Of a stretch of DNA of 63,950 bases, positions 33,312-46,300 are shown piece after piece. The position numbers were made by a program, and so were the translations under genes. Position 1 is the first letter of the stretch; each line of letters starts with the position of its first letter. The stretch is from Amphimedon queenslandica (Eukaryota > Porifera > Demospongiae > Haplosclerida > Niphatidae): positions 109,626 through 173,575 of the forward strand of contig NW_003546437.1 in assembly GCF_000090795.2 (NCBI RefSeq). Direction: 5' to 3'. The notes under the pieces are model-generated. The model was not told the origin of the DNA, ran no database searches, and was given only the letters and a program-made list of their open reading frames with translations.

Positions 33312-35244
33312 TAACTAAATGCTATTGCGTTAACATTACAAACTGTTGTTCTACTGTTAAGTGCAAACCCACCAATCCTTCAATGGAAAAATGTTAGTAA
33401 TTCTAAATAAATATGCTTGCCGAATATTATATTTTTCTTTAACCTGTAGCCCCCATTTACACTGTATCATTCAGTTGAAGGTGGTAGCACTGTAAAAATT
33501 GCAAATAAATTCCATGACAAACTCTATTTTGTGCTAGGATTGGAATGTAATAAAAGAACCATACAAATGTCTTTCAACTGGACAACATCTACTGACATAA
33601 CAAAGCCCAATAGTTTTACAGCTCATTTACAATAGTATTTTATTACGTTATATTATATTATATTAGAGCAGTGCCAACAAATAAGGTAGTTCAAACTTTC
33701 CTAATACAATTTCAATTTTGTAAAGGTTAATGTGATTGATCCAGTATTTTTACCAGTTTAGGAAGACTAATATATTGCCACTGTAAAATACACTAAAGTT
33801 TGTTTTGACAAAAAAAGTAAATTGTACCAATGACACCTCCTTTAAATAGCTTTGTGCACTGTCAAATAATAAGATATCATTGCTCCTCATACATCGAAGT
33901 TATCATTGGATTCTAATTGTAAGAATGAATGCGTACCTTTTATATTGTGTTACAACTATATACAGTTGATGCAGTAAACAAAGTTATTTATGAAGTGGAT
34001 TCACTGAGTCTACACAGATCTAAAATAATAAATTCCAGTTGGTATATATTATTTCAAGAGCTAAGGAAGAATAACTCTAGCATCTATATGCATTATTTGT
34101 GCAGAGAATCAAGTATGACTCTTGATTTTATTGATTGGTCATATTGTAATTGTCAGTTAATATCGAATTCCTTTCATCATAGTCAATAATTATTAATTGC
34201 AATGTCTTAGATATAAAACACACCAGTGAAAAAATAATGCAGTGGATTGTGGTGTTTTCCTTTGCATGGTAAGATATGACTGCACTGATTTTTTTAAAGC
34301 CATGCAGGCAGCAAACTGTTTCCCTGAAGAAGACAAATAAATTGTTGTCAAGTAATAGTACAATTATTTCCTAAAAGTTAAAAGTATTACACTTAATTTT
34401 GTAAGAAGATATGAAAAATGTAAGAATTTTAATTCTGGGAATTATTTTGAATTCATGTACGATACTTGACTGCAAGCATGATTCTTTTAAATGAAATGCA
34501 CCTGGCCAAGCATCAATACCTTTAATGAAAGATGTGTTAGCGCAAAGTAACACAAAGGCTATGTGGAGTCAAGAGGATTTTGCAAAGGAAATTATTACTG
34601 TAGGAAATTGTAATTTATTGTTAGATAATATCACAAACCTTCTGCGTCTTCATTATCTGCGAAAGTTAAATTATCGGTGTACCAAGACAAATTTACATTG
34701 TTTTTAAAAGCATGGCATGTATTTTATCAAGTTACTTGCTTATGAACAAAAGCACAAAGAACCATACAATGAAGTAAGTAGTTGCACTATGATATCCAAT
34801 GGCCTAGGGAAACAAAAAAAGGACTACCATGGAGAATTGAAATAGTACCTTTTCTAGAATTACTTGAATGCTCCAATACAAACAAAGCAGACTTTCACAA
34901 ATTAGATCCTTTACGCAGTGTGAAAGAGAAATATATCAATATTTTTGTCCACTTAAATTGTTAACAGAATAATGACTCAATACGCATGATAATTTGTCCA
35001 ATTTTTGAATACATAATATTACAAGTAAGTACATTAAGTTTTACTTTTACGACAATCAAATTACATTCTGAAAGACATCAATACCATGCAATGAAGAGAT
35101 AATTTTTTAAAATGCTGAACCAGACATTGAAGGAAAAGAAGCTTTACTGCAGGCATTTAGGTAGGTAACACTTTCATGCAACATGACACGGTCACAATTA
35201 TACTTGTACTGCAGAAAAATAGTCACAGTATGGAAGGGTGTACC
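33312..35244. other. AT-rich spacer, unassigned frames
   Basis: Frames at 33929-34189, 34525-34707 and 34782-34964 (+) show no recognisable domain. No TIR or RNA gene was seen. Confidence 0.35.
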
Positions 35245-35252
35245 ATCAAGAA

Positions 35253-37745
35253 CAGAGGCGTAGCCAAGGGGACAGATGGTACCCCTTTTTGAATGAAAAT
35301 TGAAAATTACATACTTATCAGTTATGTTTTAATTAAAAAGTTGTTATACAAATTACATAGCTAATATAAGATAATTATTTCTTTTTCTGTTGCTATTAAT
35401 CAGCAAGAACTTCTTTTCATCAACGCCTAGTAGCGTTCGCCATATTTTGATTAAAATGGGTGTGTATACATGTACAGGGGGAGTGGCTACAGGCGACGGT
35501 GTGGCTGCATAGACAATATATTAGCTAGAAGTTTTCATTCATTACATTATGCATTACACATGCATAGTGCATATGCACCAGAGTTTATATGAGCCTACCT
35601 GATTCAGCTGGAAGTAGATTTCTCGCTGAGCATGCATGTCATATCAGTATAAGCAAAAGCAATCAGTAGCACTGTAAGAAAGTGTCCCAGGGTATTGATA
35701 GATGTTTTACCAAGAAAGTTAATCCGGAGCCTAGAAACTCATTCAGGTAACTAAAATTATTGTGCAACAACTTTGCACTATAAAAACAATATTGTTCGTT
35801 TATTTATAAACATTTATTATATCTCTGTCAGAAATTAGTCACCAGCAGCTGCAATGAAGTTCTGGTGGTTGTTGTCCTCCTTCACCAAAACAATCATGGA
35901 CAGGAGATAGTGATGAACCTGAGTGTCACATTTGCCTACTTTAAATACACATATAGCTGAAATAGCTAAACGAAGACAGTCATTAAGTGAAAGAGAGAAA
36001 TATGACTTTTATTGCAATCATTTCACACGAAATCTCGATTACAAGTTCCAAAAGGACAAGTCTCATAGTTTTGAACATCAGTACTTACGCAAGTATCCAG
36101 GGTTCAGGTACAATAAACAAGACAATGGTAGAAATTGTCTACCTTGTGTACTCTTTGCCACAAGTACTGATGCTCTTAAAGGTAAAGGTACATTTGTTGA
36201 CACAGCATTTATCAACTTTAAAAAGGCCTATGAAATGTAAGATAGCCATGCTGATCTACAATACCATAAAAATGCTGGACCTTTTCCACTCCATTCAAAC
36301 AAACAAGCAGAAGCTTCATTCCATTGTGGAGACAATTGTTTTGTGTGGCTGACAAAACATTCCTCTTTCAGGTCATCGTGATAGTGGAAGTGATGTAGAA
36401 GGTGCTCATCATCCATCACAACTCATGGAAACTTTAGAGCTCTACTTAACTTCCGCGTATCACGTGGAGATACTGTCCTCCAAAATCATTCGGAAACAGC
36501 AGGTAGGAATGCAACATATGCATCACCAGACATACAGAACCAGATCATAGATCACATCCGTGAAGCTGTAGTATCTGAGGTACTCAACAACAGTCATTGC
36601 TATGCTTTGATAGCCAATGAAGTTACTGACTGCGCAACTAAAGAGCAACTGTGTATAGTTATAAGGTGTGTTGAGACCACGTCTTGCCAAATTCTAGAGG
36701 ATCTAGTTGCTTTTCTGGAATGCGATAGTGGTGTTGCTGGTGAAGCTTTGAGTGACATGATGCTCAAGTTTCTCATTGATGACTTGAATTTATCAAAGCT
36801 GCGTCGACAGGCATTTGATGGAGCAGTATTATAAGTGGTAATACCAAGGGAGCAGCAGCTCTTATTCAGTCTCAGTATCCTCTTACTTTGTGCTTCCCAT
36901 TGCCTGAATCAAGCAGTTGTAGCTTTATTTGAGGAGAAAAGTGTTCACAACATGATTAGTGTTGTGAATTGATTGTCAATCTTTTTGTTTGCTCACTTAA
37001 AGCGACACAAGAAGATAGAAGAAGCTATTCAAAATGTCCAAACTAAGTCTCATGTACAGAAGCTCAAAGATCTATGTTGAACCACATGGATTGAAAGGAT
37101 TGATGCCCTTGATATAGTCTCAAACCTCCTCTCATCAATTGATGCTTGTTATGAGAGCATTTTATCTCAACAGTCCTCCATGTGGTCTAATGATTTTTTG
37201 GTCAATGTCAGTACCACAATAATCGCCATTACTTCCACAGAATTTATCTCAGCCCTAATAATCACTCACAGGTGTATGCAGTACCTTAGAGGTCATACTA
37301 CTTGTCTTCAAATGGAAGCCAAACACATTGTTCAAGCAGTGTCTGAGGTGAATAAAGTAACATCCACATTACACCAGGTGAGATGTAGTAATGACTTATA
37401 TCACAGCAATTGGTTTGATCGTATTTCTAAAATGTGTCTTGATGTGGGAACTATACCAAAAGTACCACAAACATGTAGTCGTCAGCACCTAACAACAAAT
37501 GTTCCTCCTTCAAATCCCTCAGAATTTTATTGCAGAACTATCTCCATGCCAATGCTAGACCATCTTGCTGAGCTTAACAATAGATTCACCTAGCATCAGA
37601 AAAATGCATAACAAGGTCTGTACTTGGTTCCATCTGTAATGGTAAGTGAGGATCCCTCCAGTGTCTCTGATACAGTCATGAAAGCAGCAGAGTTTTATAA
37701 AGCAGATCTTCCCAATGTATCATCTATCAGCTATCAGCAGTGGTT
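35253..37745 (+). mobile_element. hAT transposon, 3' end missing
   Basis: The left end CAGAGGCGTAGCC (35253) is a typical hAT terminus, and ATCAAGAA (35245-35252) would be one copy of an 8-bp target duplication. A plus-strand transposase follows. No matching right TIR (reverse complement of CAGAGGCGTAGCC) was found before or after the gypsy-like sequence that takes over near 37745. Confidence 0.7.
35923..37740 (+). pseudogene. hAT transposase (TTF-type zinc finger), broken
   Basis: 35923-36240: REKYDFYCNHFTRNLDYKF, YPGFRYNKQDNGRNCLPCVLF, fitting a TTF/hAT N-terminal zinc finger. 36607-36834: ANEVTDCATKEQLCIVIRCV, LECDSGVAGEALSD and LRRQAFDGA, the hAT core with catalytic Asp in NEVTD and DG. 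After stops, 37080-37593: WIERIDALDIVSNLL, CMQYLRGHTTCLQMEAKHIV, VGTIPKVPQTCSRQ, EFYCRTISMPMLDHL, then GLYLVPSVMVSEDP (37620). Several stops and frameshifts. hAT enzymes cut and paste DNA with 8-bp duplications. The C-terminal dimerisation W-block is cut off where the gypsy fragment starts. Confidence 0.85.
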
Positions 37746-38960
37746 GAACAATTACGCTCTCAAATTAGTGATCTTCAGACACTTGTTCTGTGTCACCAGC
37801 GACCTCCTCGCTCTCGTTCTAAAGGAATTCTCAACTGTGCTCTGCTAGTGCGACTCCTTCCTTTCATAGCTGGTATCACAATTGCTTCAATGAGAAAGCT
37901 GCCAAGTGTGTCCCGCCTTGTACTTGGAACTCAGGAAACGACCCAGCAGGGAGTTAATGGCGGCCAACGTTTCCTGCAGCTTTCACAGTCACTTGTTCTA
38001 CATTATTCATAGACCTCTCGTCTCAAATTTTTTGTAGATACTAGTGCTGAAGTCAGTGTAATTCCTCCTACTAAGTCTGAGCGACATCGTCATTCATTTA
38101 ATTTCACACTTCAAGCTGCCAATGGCCCTTAAATTCACACTTATGGTCAACACTCCATCACTCTTAATCTGCATCTTCATAGAACTTATTGTTGGATTTT
38201 CACTATCGCAGATGTGAAACAGCCTATCTTGGGTGCTGACTTTCTTCAACACCACGGTCTCATTATTGATGTACGTCGTAATATACTTATAGATTCTGAA
38301 ACAAATATTCAAACTATCATGTAATGCATGATACCCCTAACCCTCTTTTTTGCTTTAACTCCTTTTCATCTCTCCTTTTAGGGTATCTTAAATTAACTCA
38401 ACCATGGAAAGGTAATACTCCCAACAAGCACAACGCCTTTCATCATATTCAGATGTCAGGACTCCCTGCACTGCTTGAATTTGACGACTTCCTCTTGAAC
38501 GATTAACAATTGCTCGTCCAGATTTCTCTCACATGATGGAACTGGGAATCATTTGTTCTTCCTCCAGTTAATTGTCCTCTGCCTTAAATATGTTCCCAAA
38601 AAAGACTAGTGGTGATTGGCAACCATGCGGGGACTATAGCGCACTCAATAGGATCACAGTACCTGACCAATATCTCATTCCAACTATTCAGGATTTTGCA
38701 TCCACTTTACACGATACTTATATTTTCTCGAAGCTAGATCTTGTTCATGCGTACCATCAAATTCCCGTTGCTACAGAAGATGTCCTTAAAATAGCAGTGA
38801 CCATGCCTTTTGGAATATTTAAATTCACTCATATGCCCTTTGGCCTAAGAAATGCAGGTCAAACATTTCAGTGTTTTGTGGATAAGGTACTTCATGGTCT
38901 TGAGTTTGCCTGTGTATACATTGATGACGTTTTGGTATATGATAATAAAAAATAACACAT
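37745..38960 (+). pseudogene. Ty3/gypsy-like protease and reverse transcriptase fragment
   Basis: EQLRSQISDLQTLV and PPRSRSK open the fragment; a shifted frame carries a cysteine-containing linker and VDTSAEVSVIPPT, the aspartic-protease D-T-G site with Gly changed to Ser (about 38035-38070). ILGADFLQHHGLIIDV closes the protease. After a shift, RT runs from 38572 to 38955: GDWQPCGDYSALNRIT, IFSKLDLVHAYHQIPV, MPFGLRNAGQTFQ and VYIDDVLVY (YIDD pair). It stops at 38955, and RNase H, integrase and LTRs are absent. It replicates through RNA in intact relatives; this copy is dead. Confidence 0.88.
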
Positions 38961-39379
38961 TAAGAAAGCAAAAATTGCTTTGCAACACTCAAGCTACTTA
39001 AAAATCTCAACTTACTTAAAATAGTAAGCTCAATAGTGGCTCTGTAATTGCTACTGTACCTGAGTATATACCCAGGAGGCTTTAGTCTTGCTGGCTAGTG
39101 TCAGTGTGGCTCAAATCTAGTCGCCATGGGTATGCCATTGCGTGGCCACTGTACTGACCGTACCTCAGCCCAACACGTATGTACGTCATTCATGCACACC
39201 TGATATCATAATGATAACCAGATAACGTGATGTACACCCACCTAGCTCAGAGCACATGTTAAAATATCTTCTGACTCTCAAGAGCAGCTTGACAAACCTA
39301 AGGTGGCAATAAAATTTGTTTCATCTTTGTCCAAACCAAAGGTTACCATATACATTTGCATAACTTTACACAATTATAA
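38961..39379. promoter_or_regulatory. Possible upstream region of the HECT gene
   Basis: Unique sequence, less AT-rich than its surroundings, lying before the first exon at 39380. No TATA box or other core element could be assigned. Confidence 0.2.
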
Positions 39380-41910
39380 ATGGCTTTCACTTTAGATCCT
39401 GCGTGGCCAATCACAGGTAAAGTTCATCATCTTATATTTAAGAATCTAGTAGTGCTGTTAGTGCCAGTGGACGTGTCAATGTTCCGTACTATCGCAATGT
39501 TGTGTTAATTTTAAGTGTGTGTAATGTGTCAGAATGTTTACAGTAATGGGTGATATAGCGTACTGAGATGATATATGTCCTTTATTATAGTCTTCGAAGC
39601 AACTGATAAGGCCCTAGCTGCCCTGGTGGCCGTTCCTAACAAGGGAAAGATTAAGGGGGTGGGTAAAGCAATTCTTATTAAGTATTTATAAACTTTGCAA
39701 GTTGTTTTACACAATGTTCTTTATGGTAGCAGTTTCTGCAGGTACTTAGATATGCCAGAAGTGTATTTGCAAATTAACAAATAAATCTTAGACAATGTGA
39801 AAGTACTTGCGAAAAAGTAATAAGAAAGTAGCCACCTTGCCAACACTATATAGGCAATAGGCTATTACTATGTAGCTTTGTGCTTCACAGAAACTCCTTT
39901 CATTTACCTCCTGTATAGGGACACCGAGGCATTTAGTAATAAGAGGCTCCAGAGTTGATATGTGACTATCAGTGGAGTAAAAATGGGCCACAACTCACCA
40001 TAAAAGAATCTATTTCAAAAAGACTCCTTACATATGAAGTATTAGGCAAAAGAACTTCCCACATACCACAAATAGCCACTCTATCTCTTATAAAACGTCT
40101 AAAACAACTTGCACAGAGTATGCCAACATGTTGTATTGCTCATGAAGGGAATAATTCTGTTTCTGTGTGGGTGATAAAGTGATGATGTAAACTATGAATA
40201 CGATTAGAACTGACAATATTATTAAAACTTTATATATGATTCACAGGGGGACCCGCCACCTGAATAACGAGGTCAAATTTTTTTTCAAGTACAAGAAAGG
40301 AAAGGAAATGCAGAAGGAAGGAAAGAGAAAGGAGTAATGTCTATTGTGGAGGCATCATTTTGTATGCTTAGCATACAAGGATTGGCTTCGCATCCCCACA
40401 ACTGATAAGGGCATTCTCCTTAAAGTGGGATAAGGCGAAAAGGTTATTGCGTTTGATGATTTTTATATAGGCCCATATTTGTCTTGGGAGAAGCTGTTGT
40501 AAGAGTTCCTCAGACTGGGAAATGGTGGAGGTTTTATTCTATGTCTGTTTTGCTAACTCATGGATCTTGGAACTTGTCTGACAAACAGCTCTTTCGTCAT
40601 CGAGAATGCTACAAGTGCGTGCTTGAACCTCACGGACATGTAATTTACCATTGCAGCACAATCTTGATATAGCACCTGTTTTGGCCCTTCTGAAGGGGAA
40701 TACCCAAATATTAACATTATTGTATTCTTGTTACTGTAGCCTTTGGAAAAATGCCTTACGTGTGGTAAGAACATCCCTCTAGCTCTATTGCAGTCCCATT
40801 TGCAGTAAGCAAGACTTAAAATTCAACTCCATACATATATGTAATGTGTGCACTGTATATTTATTAGAAGCCACCAAGAATTACTACCTGAACTAGTTTT
40901 TGACCTTACTGTCCATGACTACTCTTCAGACAAAGAAGTACCTTCAATTAGATGTACAAGTCTTCCTATACTAGATTAATTTGTAACAACATTTTATGCC
41001 TGTATTGTATGTCTTTATGCATGAATTTTTTTTTAATTTGTTATATTTTTCACAAAATTTGTAACTACTATGCATTTATGAAATAGACCTCTTGTGTCTG
41101 ATAAATTGTTTGAACTCAATGAATAATTAATCTGATGAAATTGAGAGAGATTGTTAACAGTAGCGCTATCAAAGCTAATTTGTCTAAAAATGCAGTAATA
41201 GGTGCAAAACAGTACATCATTGTATTACAGTGATTATCTTGATACTCAACATTGTTCAGCATTTAAAGTACAACCCAGTCCCACTCACATTTAGAAGAAG
41301 TCCTTTACTAACTCAACAAAACTCCTAGCAGCTATAAGATGTTAAGCATGGAAGTGAGAAGGAATGTGGTAAATGATGCAATAAGGAGGCTTAAAAAGGC
41401 AAGTTGAATCTGAGCAAGACATTAAAAGTAATCGATTATTAATAATAGCTGTAATGTTTTCGCTTTTCAATTAATTTTTGAAAAGATAAATTTCATTGGA
41501 GAGAGTAGTATTGACTCTGGAGGCCCAAGGAGAGTATTCTTCATGCTGTTGGCTAATGAGGCATCTCAATACTATATGAGAGGTGGAAATGGCAAGTATA
41601 TGGCGTCAAATGTGACAGCTTTGCAGGTAATACAGACTGTAGTCAATATTTAACTTTACATGCAATGCAAGTACATGTAACTTCAAAAGTTTTCAACTGC
41701 ATGTTGACCAAAGCACATAAGCATCATTAGGTATAAGCATTTAGCTTTGCATGGTATGCTTGTTTGGATGTTAGGAGTGGATTGGTTTCTTTATTAGCAG
41801 GCCAATAAGTACTATGAACTAGGAATGTATACTGTAATGTCCATGTTACAAGGGGGATGTGAGTTACCTTGCCCAGCAGAACCACTTCATTATTATGTGA
41901 TTAGTGAAAA
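39380..41910 (+). CDS. HECT-domain E3 ligase-like gene, C-terminally incomplete
   Basis: Exon 1 39380-39416 (MAFTLDPAWPIT) and exon 2 from 39591 (VFEATDKALAALVAVPNKGK) splice in phase with GT-AG ends. The middle is unclear: 39955-40182 and a C-G-K...PL...H block near 40755 may be further exons. MLSMEVRRNVVNDAIRRLKKA lies near 41340-41400. Exon about 41485-41626 encodes INFIGESSIDSGGPRRVFFMLLANEAS, a strong HECT N-lobe match, and exon 41801-41910 encodes YYELGMYTVMSMLQGGCELPCPAEPLHYY. HECT ligases pass ubiquitin through a C-lobe Cys; that lobe was not found downstream, where BEL/Pao sequence begins. It resembles sponge G2E3-like genes. It may be a truncated gene copy or have distant exons. Confidence 0.6.
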
Positions 41911-43300
41911 GTATGTTGGTGTTAGTGTGTATGTAAAGTGCAAATATCGTAGATATGCCACAGTTAATATTTATTGTCAATAAGGTACATGTATATTGTA
42001 TTAGAATGAAAGGTCACTAACTATAGAATCATTAATTTCCAAGCATTTTAGTTTCCTATCATTGTTTTGACGACCTTTCATACTCAGCTGGGTTCTCATT
42101 AAGAGTTATAGAGGTTCTCTCTACCTTTAAATATACTTTTAAAGAAGTCTGTAGAAACTATGATAATAATTAATTTTTACACATTCATTGGTGCTTATGT
42201 CAATGGCAACCAACGTTGCCAACTACACCATTTTCGAATGCTACGTCACATATTAGAGGAAATTATTATTGCAATAAGTAATAGTGGTTCCTTTATGCTA
42301 ACAATTATCCCTCGATTTAATTCATTTTTTACAGCGTTGCATTTCACAAGGTAATATATGAGTGGAATGGTATATAAATGGCACCTCTGCACAAACTGCC
42401 AACTTTGTTGCTGAAATTGAATAGCTATTCACATGAATCAGCCATATTGACTCTTGTCTTCAACAATAGCCATAATTTCACTTTTAACTAAATATAGATG
42501 ACTATGATACTTGTGAGTAAATTACAAATAGGAATGGAACTGAGTGAAAGAGGACCCAAAATCTGTACTCTGAGACTGCATTGATTAACATTGTCATGAT
42601 ATAGAAACAAAAGTACCTTTCCTGTGAACTACAAATGATAGATTTCATGCATTGACTAATACCTGTTTGTAACTTTATGAATTCATCTGTTCATTGATGA
42701 TTGACATCTTGCTTTGTAAGTCATGTGCAGTATTAATACACTTTAAAGTAGTGAACCATAGTGACAGTAACATGTTAGAAATAGAAACTCCAAGTGATGA
42801 GTTCTGCATGTTTTAACTGATGCAAAAGATCCATGCATAGCCCTTGATACCATGCTCCTGTTATAAATGGAACAATCTAAATTAATAATATTGGCTTACA
42901 ATTACTCCTTCAATACTGGCTGTTAAAGCACCTTGCATTATGGATTTGTAGGCAGCCTTTTAGGAAGAAGAAATTTTGTGATGGAAATGTCACTACTTGC
43001 CCATTTCTCTCAGCCGTTGTGGATTTACCTAGATTGTGGAAGAACAACCAAATGTTTAATTATGTATATGAAATTGAAAAAGAAGTATTTGCTAGAATGG
43101 GTAAGCATGGAAGTAATTGAGACTTACAATTTCTTTGAAGTTACATAGCTTTGACTGTGTTTTCATGGAGTCCAGGCCTATGAAACTTATGTCAATTAAT
43201 GTACAACTACCATCCCGTTTGACATTACACTACAATCATATACTGGAGTATTCATAGACCAGTTTGGTGCGAGTCTTGATTGCATTGCTGAAGAGGTTTC
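41911..43300. other. Spacer between HECT gene and BEL element
   Basis: Plus frames at 42160-42354 and 42933-43148 are unrecognised. The C-lobe of the HECT domain was looked for here and not seen. Confidence 0.4.
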
Positions 43301-43369
43301 TCAGTTTTTGCTACACTAGTGGATGATCCACACTTGGTGGGTCATTGTGTTCAATATTTGCCACATCAT

Positions 43370-46300
43370 GCTGTGGTTAAAAGAGACAAACAACAAAATT
43401 ACAACTTGTCTTTGATGCTTTACCTAAGTCATGTGGGCCATCACTTAATGACAGTTTGCACGTAGGTCTAAATGATTTTAGATGTTTTAATTTTATTTAG
43501 ATGCCAATATAATGGTTTTATAGCTGATGTAGAAATGGCCATTTTGATGGTTCAAGTACTTGTTACAGATGGAGCTGTTTCGCTTTTTTTGTGGGTCACT
43601 GATCCCCCTTTGTGCCTCAAGGTATTGCGATTCAAGAGTGACTGTGTCACAGCTAGCTCCTTTTTATTCAATGCAACTCTGCACTACCACATATGCATAG
43701 GCAGGGTCAGGCATATAGGGGCAATGCCCAACTTGACTCTGTGGTCTGAGGGCAGAAGCTTGGGCAAGGTGGTTGGGCAAGACTGAGTGTGTCACTGTGT
43801 GTGACAGTCAGACTATTATTACCACAGGTGTAGTTGGTCACTGGAACTATACTGTCAGTCTGTGACTGTCACAGAGCCTGAGGAGTGAGGAAGAAGCTGA
43901 GAGAGCCAGAGCTGTAGCAGCAGCCATTTTATTGAAGTTATGAATTATGATGTCATAATTAAGCAACTTAATAATTATTAGTAACGCCCAAGTTAATTAA
44001 TGAAATGACGAGATAACATGAGAGCTAACATCAATCTTCCATGTTGCCTTTTTTCAATTTTTGCACCTATTTCTTTTATATATAGAAATTTGTTTTAAAC
44101 ATGGTAGTCACCAAGTTTGCTGACTCTCTCAAGAACTCCAGTGATAATCCTCAGTCAGAGTCGAGTTTCCTCCACATTTTTTTGTTAACTGGCTTTTTTT
44201 CAAAGCCACCATATCATGAAAATCTCTTCTTATTACCCGATTACGATAAAACAATAATAATTGTGTATGCATGTTAGATAGTGTAAAATCTCCATATTTC
44301 AGACGTTGAAAAGGAAGCATGGCAAAAATTTTGGCGCGCTTCGCATGCGCACTTTCCCTCCTTGCTTGACCTTCTTTCATAGTCTGCCTACGCCCATGCA
44401 CTACCACCATGAAGGTTTCAAGGAGCATTATCCTACTGTGGCAGACAAGACATTGTGCTCCATCTCTGTAGATGATGTGATTAGTGGTACTAGCAGCAAG
44501 ACAGTCGTTTAAGACATTCAATGTTTTCATAAATGCTGGCCAATGGAGGATTTAACCTTAAGAAAGTATGTATGCTCTTGTATGAGTCTATGAGCACTGA
44601 AGTAGGGGGGAGTCTCAGAAGGTATTGTGTCTTACTTGGATGATAAAAGATGATGAATTTTGATTGATTTGCAAAGTACTGCTGATGAAGCTAACATACA
44701 TAATCCCACTATGCAACACGTATTTAGTGTTGTTAGCAAAGTTTATGATCTGGTTGGTTTTTGTATCGCCTGTTACTATGTTTTTAATCTCTCTAACAAG
44801 GATTTTATTGCGCAAACATGGGATAAGGTAAAGCAATAATAGGTCGTTTTTTGGACTGTTGGACCAATCTTATTTTTGGTATTAGTAAAAGTGATCCCGT
44901 TACAATACCTAGGTGCTATTTCAATGAAATCAATGCTACAAGTAAATGTAGACTTGCTGGATTTGTGATTTTTCAGTGAAAGTTTATATGGCTGTTGTAT
45001 GCTTCCAATGTGATGATTCTGATAACATCATGTCATTTCTTGTGTTTAACATTTGTGTTGCACCAATGAAACATCAGACTATGCCCCATCTTGACTTGCT
45101 AGGAGCATTATTGCATTCTTGATTGATTGCCTGTGTATATGAGGCATTGAATACGGAAATTAATCTATTGCCTTCTGTATGTTACATGGAGTCAAGAGTT
45201 GCCTTATACTGGATTAAGGGGGAAAGGAGAGAGTGGAAACCATTTGTATACAACTGAGTGAAAGAGATCAAAGAGAGAGTACCAAATAGCAACTGGAGGT
45301 ACTGTCCTGTGAAGTACAACCCAGAGGACATTCCCTCCCATGGCACAATGGTAACAGAGTTAATTGACATATAGTTATGGTGGAATGGCCTAGAAGATTT
45401 GGATGGTCATTAAGATAATGATGATCAATTTCTGAAGAATGCATATCTTAATTGGCGGCTACTGACATAAGAAAGTGTGGATTTTTGATAGTGAAATAGG
45501 AGTCTCCAATATTATGAATATTCAGAGATATGGTACTTATGTCATACTGGTTTTAATCACAGATTATGTCCCAAAATTTATTGAAGTAATGAAATGGAAG
45601 AGTCCTTATGGATGAGGCAGAAATCATGTGGGTGAAAGGCGCACTAAAGCAGTTATTAGCTGTTAAAGTTTTAAGCAATGGAACGCTCACCTGCAATTTT
45701 TTGTTGATAAAGAAGGATTTTGGCGTTGTGGGGAGAAATTGTCTAATGTTGATCTTTTTATATCACACAAAACAAGTAATTACTCTGCCTAGGAAAAATC
45801 ATTTGTCTTTGCTTTGTGTGCTTACGGCATATAGTAGATTGTTTCATAATGGAGTGAAAGAAACACTACTTGAGCTACGAGCTCAATATTGTGTACTCAG
45901 AGCAAGAGCTCTTGTCAGGCCAGTGTGTATTATGTTGAAAGTTAGAAAGACCAGTTTATGCTGTTTAAAAATGCCTCCATTTACCCCCTCTTAGTGTAAC
46001 TAAGCAGCCACCATTTTGTTATACCGGCATAGATTTTGCTAGACCCTTATTTGTTAAGAGTAGTGAGTATGAAGTGGGTGGGAAAGTATGGTTGTGTCTT
46101 GTGTTACTAGGGCAATTCATTTAGATGTTTTACAGAACTTGTCTTTTGAGTTTTTCTATAGGTCATTTAACAGTTATATCGCCCAAAGAGGTCTACCTCG
46201 GAGAGTTTTATCACCTAACACAGACATTCAAGAGAGTTGTTCTGGTACTCCGAGGAATCATGAACACAAAGATTCCAGTTCCTTCTTAACTGAGTATAAA

